Below are positions 57,217-64,000 of a DNA stretch of 64,000 nt, piece by piece. The position numbers and the translations under genes were made by a program. Each line of letters opens with the position of its first letter. The first letter of the stretch is position 1. The notes under the pieces were generated by a model. It had not been told where the DNA came from and did no database searches. It saw only the letters and a program-made list of their open reading frames with translations. Location: NCBI GenBank assembly GCA_019309565.1, contig JAFDFZ010000006.1, positions 1 to 64,000 of the forward strand. Reading direction: 5' to 3'. The stretch is from Deltaproteobacteria bacterium. GTDB taxonomy: Bacteria > Desulfobacterota > Desulfobacteria > Desulfobacterales > SURF-15.

Positions 57217-57395
57217 AACCCCTTCTTGGTTGACATGATCATAGAGCTTATCGCCCCCATGGGGGAATGGGAGAAAAACCCTTGCCTTTAGGCGAAGACT
57301 TCAGTTTGATTTTTTCCATTGACCCCTAAAGCTACCAGCTTCATCCGGTACGTAGTTTACTTTTATCAACCAGTCATTACCCAATTAAATCTAGC

Positions 57396-57435
57396 TTGAC
57401 AAGGTTTTTTGCATTAATGTATATATAGCTATACA
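57396..57435 (+). promoter_or_regulatory. Promoter with palindromic operator for the GntR-headed operon
   Basis: TTGACA at 57396-57401 and TATATA at 57420-57425 (18 bp spacing) are followed by TATAGCTATA, a perfect 10-bp palindrome at 57424-57433 within TGTATATATAGCTATACA. A GntR-family protein binding here would block the -10 region, consistent with autoregulation of the gene at 57624. Confidence 0.5.
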
Positions 57436-57623
57436 AATTCCGTCGAGCAAGAGAATCGCTGGTTACACACGTTTCAGAATGCAATTATTGCGGCGAATTG
57501 AGATGGTTTTTACGTCCACCGAGAATTGTGGGTTTACTCCATGACCGTATGATTCCGGGCCAAAATTTTTTATTATAGTAGACCGAACATGCCTATCACG
57601 GCAGTGATCAGGGGATAGCCATA

Positions 57624-58397
57624 ATGACAGCCGATCTTTTGCCTCGCTATTACCAAATAAAGCAAGCCATAAAGAAATGGATCATCGATGACGATGTGGG
57701 GAAGGGCAAAAAAATCCCATCTGAAAATGAGCTTGCCGCCCGGTTCAATGTAAGCCGGTTAACGGTTCGCCAGGCGCTGTCACAACTTGTTCAGGAAGGA
57801 TTTTTGATCCGCAAAAGAGGTGACGGCACCTATGTGACCGACAACGAAAGGCTGTTAAACAGTTACAGTCTGGAGTTCACCGGTTTTATGGATGATCTTT
57901 TCTATCAGATTTCAAGATCAAAAACCAAAACCGTTGATATTGAGCGCATTGAACTTACAAAATCGGTTAAAGACAAACTGGAACTTGCGAACAACGAAAG
58001 AGAAATTATCCGGATCAAACGTGTTCGGTTTATCGAAGAGAATCCCTTTGCCCACACCGTCAATTATCTTCCGATACATATCGGGGAGAAGATCTCCAAA
58101 AAAGAATTGCTCAGAAAGCCCCTTTTGCAGGTCATGGAAGAGGATCTCGGGGTTCGATTCTCCGAGGCGTTTCAAACCATTGAGGCTTCCTTTGCGGACC
58201 GGGAGCTTGCAGAAAAATTGAAAGTACCGCCGGGTTTACCCATCCTGTTTGTGGAAAGGATCATGTATGACAGAGGTGGGAAACCCGTCGAGCTTGTTCA
58301 ATCCTCTTACCGCGGAGATCTGTACAAGTACATTGTTCGGTTAAAGACGATAGACGGCAGACAAGGCAGTATTTGGGTTCATAAAGGACAGTACTGA
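57624..58397 (+). CDS. GntR/HutC-family transcriptional regulator (UTRA domain)
   Basis: The 257-residue regulator has an N-terminal winged HTH (PSENELAARFNVSRLTVRQAL, residues about 35-55) and a C-terminal UTRA effector domain (residues about 95-245, ERIELTKSVKDKLELANNE). It heads a plus-strand operon and ends 9 bp before the lyase gene. It likely represses the operon until a substrate-derived acid or CoA ester binds, the usual HutC/FarR logic; the effector is inferred. Confidence 0.92.
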   Translation: MTADLLPRYYQIKQAIKKWIIDDDVGKGKKIPSENELAARFNVSRLTVRQALSQLVQEGFLIRKRGDGTYVTDNERLLNSYSLEFTGFMDDLFYQISRSKTKTVDIERIELTKSVKDKLELANNEREIIRIKRVRFIEENPFAHTVNYLPIHIGEKISKKELLRKPLLQVMEEDLGVRFSEAFQTIEASFADRELAEKLKVPPGLPILFVERIMYDRGGKPVELVQSSYRGDLYKYIVRLKTIDGRQGSIWVHKGQY

Positions 58398-58406
58398 GAG
58401 GTGGAT

Positions 58407-59360
58407 ATGCAGGACCAGCAGTTTGATACTCGAATGATCGTAAGACGATCCAAACTCTATGTGCCGGTTAACCGTGAAAAGTACGTGGTAAAAGCATGGA
58501 CACGCGGAGCGGATTGCATCATCCTGGACCTGGAAGATTCCATTGCACCTGCGGATAAAGCTCCTGCTCGCAAACTGGTAAAGGATGTGATACCGGTTGT
58601 AAAAAAGGGAGGAGCAGATGTGCTGGTGCGCATCAACCGGGAATTTGAAGAACAAGACCTGGATGCCGTCATCGAAGAGGGCTTGAGCGGCATCATGATT
58701 CCCAAGTGCGAATTTTCGGAAGACATAGAACGCATCGATGATCTGGTCACTCAACTTGAGAAAGAAAGGGCGCTTCCTGCAGGAAAGATCCAGTTTGATC
58801 TTATTTTCGAAACTGCACAGGGAATCATTAACGTAGAGCAGGTTGCCCGGGCAAGCTCTCGAATCGTATCCATTACAACCGGACAGGCGGATCTAAGCGT
58901 GGACCTTGGATTTACACGGTTCAGTGAGCTTAACTTCGAACAGTACTTCTATGCTGAAAACAAATTACTTTATGCCGCCCGTGCTGCAAAGATCCAACCC
59001 CATGGAATCGGAGCACAGAGCAATGTGGATTTTACCAGCATTTCCATGGGGCAAGAAGCGATGCTAAAGGCGTGTCGTCACGCCTTCTGGATGGGGTATA
59101 TGGGTACAAGTGTAATTCATCCAGACTGGATACAGGCCGCAAATGAGGGGTTCACACCACCAAGAGAAGAAGTGGAGCTGGCGCGAAAGGTAAAAGCCGC
59201 CCTTAAAGAGGCCTATGCCAGGGGTCGGGGATCCGTATCGGTCGAGGGCCGGATGTACGATGTGGCCAACATGAAACATGTCGATTATCTGCTTGCACGC
59301 GCAGAGGCCATAGAGAAGCGGGAAGCGGAAAAAGCCGCTGCTCTGGAGGCGGTAAAATAA
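58407..59360 (+). CDS. HpcH/HpaI-type lyase, citrate lyase beta/malyl-CoA lyase-like
   Basis: The 317-residue CitE-superfamily protein starts at the ATG after GAGAGGTGG. It shows SKLYVPVNREKYVVKAWTRG, GADCIILDLEDSI with the Mg-binding acids, and FDLIFETAQGIINVEQVA. Enzymes of this size cleave malyl-, citramalyl- or beta-hydroxyaspartate-type esters. Beside a CoA-transferase and a fumarase beta subunit, citramalyl-CoA or malyl-CoA cleavage to acetyl-CoA plus pyruvate or glyoxylate is the best guess (inference). It ends 12 bp before the CoA-transferase. Confidence 0.85.
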   Translation: MQDQQFDTRMIVRRSKLYVPVNREKYVVKAWTRGADCIILDLEDSIAPADKAPARKLVKDVIPVVKKGGADVLVRINREFEEQDLDAVIEEGLSGIMIPKCEFSEDIERIDDLVTQLEKERALPAGKIQFDLIFETAQGIINVEQVARASSRIVSITTGQADLSVDLGFTRFSELNFEQYFYAENKLLYAARAAKIQPHGIGAQSNVDFTSISMGQEAMLKACRHAFWMGYMGTSVIHPDWIQAANEGFTPPREEVELARKVKAALKEAYARGRGSVSVEGRMYDVANMKHVDYLLARAEAIEKREAEKAAALEAVK

Positions 59361-59372
59361 ACAGGAGGGAAA

Positions 59373-60587
59373 ATGGAAAAAGCACTTGATGGAATCAAAG
59401 TGGTTGAAGTCGGTGCGGCGGTGGCCATGCCCATCGTCGGCATGCTCATGGGCAGTTGGGGGGCGGAGGTTATCCACGTGGAACCACCCGGCAGGGGGGA
59501 TATGCAGCGTTTAATGAGCCACAGGCTAAGCGCATGGACGCAGTACAGCGAAATCAATTATCTATGGGAGCATGTGGACCGCAACAAAAAGAGTATCTGT
59601 GTAAATCTTGCCACCCCCGAGGGGCAAACCATAATTCACCAATTGTGTGAGGATGCCGATGTTTTTCTCAACAACTTAAGGCCCTATGAGATGGAAAAGT
59701 TCAATCTTGCCTATGAGATACTCTCAGAGAAGAACCCGAGACTTATCTATGCGAATCTTACGGGATACGGACTGCGCGGCCCTGAGAAGAATGCCGGTGG
59801 ATACGACTCTGTTGCCTTCTGGGCCCGAAGCGGAGTGATGGACCTGATGCATGACATGGACAGTGCTCCAAACATTTCACGCTCTGCTTACGGGGACAGC
59901 ATTACCGCCTTAAGTCTGCTTGCAGGTGTCATGGCGGCTCTTTTCATCCGGGAACGAACCGGGGTGGCCCAGCAGGTGGAAGTTTCTCTTTACAACACGG
60001 CGGTCTGGGTGCTTGGAGTCGATATATCGGGATGTCTTATTACCGGCAAAGATGCCATGAGACCCCAGCGAAAAACCATGTCCAATCCCATACGCAATGT
60101 TTATCCTACCAAAGATAAACGATGGATCATGCTGGGGATGACAAATGCTCAACACTACTGGCCTACCTTCTGCAAGGCAATAGGCCGCCCGGAACTGGAA
60201 AATGATCCAAAGTTCGCCACGTTCGAATCCAGACAGGAACATGCGGAAGAACTAGTAAAAATAATTGAAGATATTTTCCTTACCAAAACTTATGATCAGT
60301 GGATTGAAATACTCAGCAAGTATAAACTGGTGTGGTCCCCCGTTAGAACACCCCTTGAGGTGATTCAAGACAAGCAAGCCATTGCCAATGATTTTTTTGT
60401 GGAATGGGACCATCCCGATTACGGTACCATAAAGGTTCTCAACAATCCTATTAGGTTGTCCAAGACCCCTGCTGAAATCAAATGCAAGGCTCCGGAGCTT
60501 GGAGAGCATACGGATGAATTACTGAAAAACCTTGGATATACGACAGATGAGATCTCAAGGTTGAAATCAGCAGGCGTGGTTGGATGA
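59373..60587 (+). CDS. CaiB/BaiF family III CoA-transferase
   Basis: The 404-residue class III CoA-transferase carries VEVGAAVAMPIVGMLMGSWGAEVIHVE, KKSICVNLATPEGQ and LTGYGLRGPEKNAGGYDSVAF. The Asp of GGYD, near residue 150, is the expected catalytic aspartate. Such enzymes activate acids with succinyl-CoA or acetyl-CoA, and relatives act on citramalate, mesaconate, itaconate or benzylsuccinate. The length is normal. Its stop overlaps the longest reading of the fumarase beta gene. Confidence 0.9.
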   Translation: MEKALDGIKVVEVGAAVAMPIVGMLMGSWGAEVIHVEPPGRGDMQRLMSHRLSAWTQYSEINYLWEHVDRNKKSICVNLATPEGQTIIHQLCEDADVFLNNLRPYEMEKFNLAYEILSEKNPRLIYANLTGYGLRGPEKNAGGYDSVAFWARSGVMDLMHDMDSAPNISRSAYGDSITALSLLAGVMAALFIRERTGVAQQVEVSLYNTAVWVLGVDISGCLITGKDAMRPQRKTMSNPIRNVYPTKDKRWIMLGMTNAQHYWPTFCKAIGRPELENDPKFATFESRQEHAEELVKIIEDIFLTKTYDQWIEILSKYKLVWSPVRTPLEVIQDKQAIANDFFVEWDHPDYGTIKVLNNPIRLSKTPAEIKCKAPELGEHTDELLKNLGYTTDEISRLKSAGVVG

Positions 60588-60594
60588 TTTTATC

Positions 60595-61110
60595 ATGAGG
60601 ACAATCAAACTTCAAACCCCTTTGGGCGACAGAGAGATAGAAGCTCTTCAAATCGGCGATCGGATAGAAATCAACGGCAGGATATATTGCGGAAGAGATG
60701 CGGTGTTGCCCAAGATCGCCGAGTTATTGCTGAAAGATTCACTTGATGGCTTGGGTCTTGATTTAAAGGGATCGGTGATTTTTCATACCGCTGTAAGTAT
60801 TGCCGGCATTGGTCCCACAACCAGCAACAAGGTTGAAATCGAGGGAAGCATTCCTGTGCTTTCAAAGGCGGGTGTAAAAGTTCATATAGGAAAGGGATCC
60901 ATTGGACCTGAAACGATCAAGGCGCTTGATACCAACAGAGCCGTGTTTGCCGTCACCCCGCCGGTCAGTGCCTTGTTTTCCGATAAAATAATCTCCCAGA
61001 GAATCGTGGCCTTTCCGGAGGAAGGCATGGAGGCGTTTTATGAAATAGAGGTAAACGGGTTGCCGGCGATTGTCGCGTGTGCCAGAGGGAAGAGTCTGTT
61101 TTCCGTCTGA
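60595..61110 (+). CDS. Class I fumarate hydratase-type beta subunit
   Basis: The 171-residue protein from MRTIKLQTPLGDREIEAL matches the C-terminal (beta) half of class I fumarases and tartrate dehydratases: INGRIYCGRDAV, AGIGPTTSNKVE, KVHIGKGSIGPETIKAL. The upstream TTG at 60580 is an alternative start. It has no alpha partner beside it. It follows the CoA-transferase directly, so it is surely in this operon. Its family C repeat neighbour (61110-61177) mirrors that of the alpha subunit gene near 51 kb. Confidence 0.85.
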   Translation: MRTIKLQTPLGDREIEALQIGDRIEINGRIYCGRDAVLPKIAELLLKDSLDGLGLDLKGSVIFHTAVSIAGIGPTTSNKVEIEGSIPVLSKAGVKVHIGKGSIGPETIKALDTNRAVFAVTPPVSALFSDKIISQRIVAFPEEGMEAFYEIEVNGLPAIVACARGKSLFSV

Positions 61111-61177
61111 CTTGACCCGGGCAAGACGGTTGGGGCGATTGGGCTTCGCTATAGGCTACGACCCAACAAGGGGTAAA
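61110..61177 (-). repeat. Family C repeat, copy 2 (inverted)
   Basis: GGGCAAGACGGTTGGGGCG through ACCCAACAAGGGGTAAA is the reverse complement of 51093-51160 with roughly 85-90% identity by eye. It fills almost the whole 72 bp gap between the fumarase beta gene and the first MmgE/PrpD gene. Confidence 0.75.
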
Positions 61178-61182
61178 TTTCA

Positions 61183-62586
61183 ATGGATTTTGCATACGAA
61201 TATGCAGAGATGCTGGTAGGTGCGAAATTTGAAGATCTCTCACCTCAGGTTGTTGAAACCACAAAAAGGTTCATTCTCGATACACTTGGTGTGGCCTTTG
61301 CCGGATGCCGAACCAAAGAGGCGAAAAAAGCAATTCATTTCGTACAAGACATGAGAGGTAAGGAAGAAGCATCTCTTCTGTTTTCAGGAGATAAACTTCC
61401 CGCAGTAAATGCCGTGTTTGCAAACAGCGTTATGATACATGCGCTTGATTTCGACGACACTCACGACAGAGCTGTTGTTCACTGCTATTCTACCAACCTG
61501 CCGGCAGCGCTGGCCATATGCGAACATTTGGGAGGTGTCCGTGGAAAGGATTTTCTGCTTGCCTTGAATATTGGCATCGATTTGACATGCCGGCTCGGTT
61601 TGGCGATCGGCTCAGCATCTGGCTTCGGCGCCAAAGCGGTCAATTTTATTCGCTCGGCCGTATGTGGGGGGTTTGGTGCCTGTGCGGTGGCTGCTAAATT
61701 GCTGGATTTTACCGTTGATGAAGTTGTAAACGCGTTTGGAATCATGTTAAGCCAGGTTGCTGGAACGCGGCAGGCAGTGGTGGACAGTGCAATGACGAAA
61801 CGTTTTCAGCCCGCATTTGCAGCGAAAGCCGGGGTTTTGTCGGCGATGTTAGGTGGCCTGGGGATATCGGGCTGCCGGGATGTCTTTGAAGGCCCGTATG
61901 GGTTTTTCAATTCATATTGGAGCGGAGATTATTTACGCGAGGAATTGGTCAGAAATCTCGGGCGGCATTTTGAAGGGATCAATGTCAGTTTTAAACCGTA
62001 TCCCTGTTGCCGCTATAATCATGGCGCCATAGAGGCTGTGTTGCAGTGTATGAAAAGCCAGCGCATCACTGAATCCGAGGTGGCGCATGTAACCGTGCAC
62101 TTACCCCTGCAACCGTTTTATGATGTTGTCAGCCGGCCTTTTGAAATAAGAAATGATCCTGCTGTCGACGGTCAGTTCAATATGGCCTATACGGTTGCTT
62201 CTGCGATTATGGACGGTTTTGTATTTCTGGAAACATTTCATCCTGAAACCGTAAGACAGACGCAACGAAAAGAGCTTGCTGATCGGGTAAAGGTTCAAAT
62301 CGACCTGCCGGTGGTGGACAGGAGTTCCCTTGGGCCCGTTGTTGTGGAAATTCTTACAAAAAACGGCATCACACACTCATTTCAGGTGGAACATTTCAAA
62401 GGTAGCCCTCAAAATACGTTGAATCGTGAAGAGTGTATCGAAAAATTTGAGCGATGCATAAAGTATGAAGGGCAATCAATAAGAAAAACCGATATGAATG
62501 CAGTGATTGAAACCGTTTTCAATCTGGAGAACGTTGAAGATGTAACGGAAATCATACGGAAAACAGCCGTTTTCAATACAGGATGA
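61183..62586 (+). CDS. MmgE/PrpD family protein 1
   Basis: This 467-residue MmgE/PrpD protein has RFILDTLGVAFAGC, the active-site-like NSVMIHALDFDDTHDRAVVHC, and KPYPCCRYNHGAIEAV. The family includes 2-methylcitrate dehydratase, cis-aconitate decarboxylase and iminodisuccinate epimerase, so dehydration, decarboxylation or epimerisation of a branched or dicarboxylic acid is plausible. It follows the fumarase beta gene in the operon. Substrate not assignable. Confidence 0.88.
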   Translation: MDFAYEYAEMLVGAKFEDLSPQVVETTKRFILDTLGVAFAGCRTKEAKKAIHFVQDMRGKEEASLLFSGDKLPAVNAVFANSVMIHALDFDDTHDRAVVHCYSTNLPAALAICEHLGGVRGKDFLLALNIGIDLTCRLGLAIGSASGFGAKAVNFIRSAVCGGFGACAVAAKLLDFTVDEVVNAFGIMLSQVAGTRQAVVDSAMTKRFQPAFAAKAGVLSAMLGGLGISGCRDVFEGPYGFFNSYWSGDYLREELVRNLGRHFEGINVSFKPYPCCRYNHGAIEAVLQCMKSQRITESEVAHVTVHLPLQPFYDVVSRPFEIRNDPAVDGQFNMAYTVASAIMDGFVFLETFHPETVRQTQRKELADRVKVQIDLPVVDRSSLGPVVVEILTKNGITHSFQVEHFKGSPQNTLNREECIEKFERCIKYEGQSIRKTDMNAVIETVFNLENVEDVTEIIRKTAVFNTG

Positions 62587-62697
62587 CCCGAAATTAAGCT
62601 CGACGTGATAAACGAATTTGCACATGGTTCCACGTATGCTTTGTGGATAACCAAATCTTGTATCAATCCTTAAAAGCGGTAAAGAAAGGAAAGAGCG

Positions 62698-64000
62698 ATG
62701 ACGACACTGGCACGTGAATTTGCAAGGTTTTTTAATAGAATTCGGTTCGAAGACCTTCCCGCACCGGTGGTAATGCATGCAAAAAAATCCATTCTCGACC
62801 TGATCGGGGTTGCCATCGGTGGACTTGAGATGCCGTTTCCACAGATGGTGGTTGATTACCTTGTCTCCCTGGGGGGAAAACCAGAGGCCACCCTGCTGGG
62901 CACCCCTGCTGATTTAAAATTGCCAGCACTTCATACCGCACTTGGAAACGGCATTTGCGGCCATGCCTTGGACATGGACGATGGATATCGTTTCGGTGGC
63001 GTGCATCCCGGGGTATCCACAATACCTGCTGCTATCGCTGCAGGTGAGGTACATCGGGCAGACGGAAAGGCATTGATTCTCGGCACGGTGCTTGGCTCTG
63101 AAATCATCAATCGGCTGGCAAAAGCCATGAACCCTTCCCATCTAAACCGGGGATTTCACACTACCGGAACTCTGGGTCCGTTCGGGGCGGCGGCGGCGGC
63201 GGGTAAAATTTATAATCTAGATGAAACGCAGTTTGCAAGGGCCTTTGGATTGGCCGGATTGCAGGCAGCAGGGCTGCTTGAAATTTTACATGACGGTGCC
63301 ATGAGCAAACCGGTTCATCCCGGAAAAGCCGCCATGGCCGGAATTTTTTCCGTTGAACTGGCCCGCAGGGGAGCACGCGGTCCAGAGACGATTTTAGAGG
63401 GAAAAAAGGGATTTTTCACTGCCATGGCAGATGAAGTGGATCAGGAGGAATTGTTGCAAGATCTAGGTGAGCGATATTTTATTCTTGAACAATACACCAA
63501 GTTGCATGCAGCCTGCAGACATGTGCATCCTGCGATCGATGCCATGCTGCAGCTTAAAAAAGAGCATAAGATTGCATTCGATGCCATTGAATCGGTGCAT
63601 GTATCAACATATCCAATTGCGATCAGTTTCTGCGGCAGTGATCCGTGTCCGCAAACCGGTGAGGCGGCTAAATTCAGCCTGCCGTTTTCCATTGCCATGG
63701 CGGCATTTTTTGAAGATGCGGGAATGGACCGATTTGTTGAGGAAACTGTTCAAAATAAAGAAATTCAGGCCCTGGCAGCGCGGGTTACGGCATCTTCCGA
63801 AGAAAAATGGGAAAGAGAATACCCAGATAAACGAGGGGCCAGCGTGGAAATCACAACCAAAGATGGGAAGAAGTTTTGGATGGATGTGCCATTACCCAAA
63901 GGGGAGCCGGAAAATCCTCCAACGCAAGAAGAGTTAATAAGCAAGTTTTCCAGCAATGCAGCGAAAATGCCGGCTGAGGCTCGTGACAAACTAATTTCCG
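62698..64000 (+). CDS. MmgE/PrpD family protein 2 (partial, runs off window)
   Basis: The ORF track omits this gene because it has no stop before 64000. It begins MTTLAREFARFFNRIRFEDL after AAAGGAAAG, and about 434 codons are visible. Family motifs include GNGICGHALDMDDGYRFGGVHPG, SKPVHPGKAAMAGIFS and ACRHVHPAIDAM. It is a second, divergent copy beside MmgE/PrpD 1, 111 bp downstream of it. Two paralogues suggest either a heteromeric enzyme or two successive steps. Confidence 0.88.
   Translation, partial: MTTLAREFARFFNRIRFEDLPAPVVMHAKKSILDLIGVAIGGLEMPFPQMVVDYLVSLGGKPEATLLGTPADLKLPALHTALGNGICGHALDMDDGYRFGGVHPGVSTIPAAIAAGEVHRADGKALILGTVLGSEIINRLAKAMNPSHLNRGFHTTGTLGPFGAAAAAGKIYNLDETQFARAFGLAGLQAAGLLEILHDGAMSKPVHPGKAAMAGIFSVELARRGARGPETILEGKKGFFTAMADEVDQEELLQDLGERYFILEQYTKLHAACRHVHPAIDAMLQLKKEHKIAFDAIESVHVSTYPIAISFCGSDPCPQTGEAAKFSLPFSIAMAAFFEDAGMDRFVEETVQNKEIQALAARVTASSEEKWEREYPDKRGASVEITTKDGKKFWMDVPLPKGEPENPPTQEELISKFSSNAAKMPAEARDKLIS

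Overview
The window reads as a chromosomal stretch from a Gram-negative, probably anaerobic bacterium. The best guess is a Desulfobacterota (sulfate-reducer-like) lineage. The evidence is a split glycine decarboxylase (gcvPA/gcvPB), lipoprotein signal peptidase, KDO cytidylyltransferase (kdsB), an LpxH-like phosphoesterase, two-subunit class I fumarase parts, a long HolA, and many transport and CoA-ester genes of the kind seen in metabolically flexible deltaproteobacteria. The taxonomic call is an inference from gene content. No rRNA, tRNA, CRISPR array, prophage or transposase was seen.

Layout. 0-5 kb: a PIG-L deacetylase next to an unusual S51-peptidase-like protein with a cysteinyl-tRNA-synthetase-like tail, then a chemoreceptor and a membrane-anchored unknown on the minus strand. 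5-10.5 kb: ileS-lspA-holA and a small conserved-looking protein. 10.5-17.3 kb (minus): an Lrp regulator followed by gcvH-gcvPA-gcvPB-lipB-lipA-alr, a glycine-cleavage and lipoylation operon, with lpd transcribed divergently and folD beyond it. 20-29 kb (plus): M23 peptidase, secA, the N-degron set clpS-clpA-aat, and an LpxH-like phosphoesterase. 29-34 kb (minus): a complete branched-chain-amino-acid-type ABC transporter (SBP-livH-livM-livG-livF).

35-47.5 kb is a catabolic and transport island. It holds an alcohol dehydrogenase remnant beside an intact Zn-type dehydrogenase, an Ldh2-family dehydrogenase, a sugar-type ABC importer lacking an ATPase, a PdxA2-like dehydrogenase paired with a four-carbon acid sugar kinase, and a peptide-type ABC importer without ATPases. 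48-57 kb holds unrelated single genes: HIT, larB, kdsB, a fumarase alpha subunit, a thioesterase, an 11-repeat MORN lipoprotein, a GNAT, a QueG-like Fe-S protein, a TPP enzyme, and a sensor/receiver protein that seems to have lost its kinase. 57.4-64 kb (plus) is a GntR-headed operon of citrate-lyase-beta-like lyase, class III CoA-transferase, fumarase beta subunit and two MmgE/PrpD proteins. It is plausibly a route through mesaconate, citramalate or a similar acid to acetyl-CoA and pyruvate. The last gene runs off the window.

Intergenic DNA carries at least four dispersed imperfect-repeat families (A-D below), several of them palindromic. Conspicuous stem-loops lie just after the substrate-binding-protein genes of all three ABC operons. 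A compact set of competing inverted repeats sits between the two peptide-permease genes. All similarity statements come from reading the sequence by eye; no database search was run.
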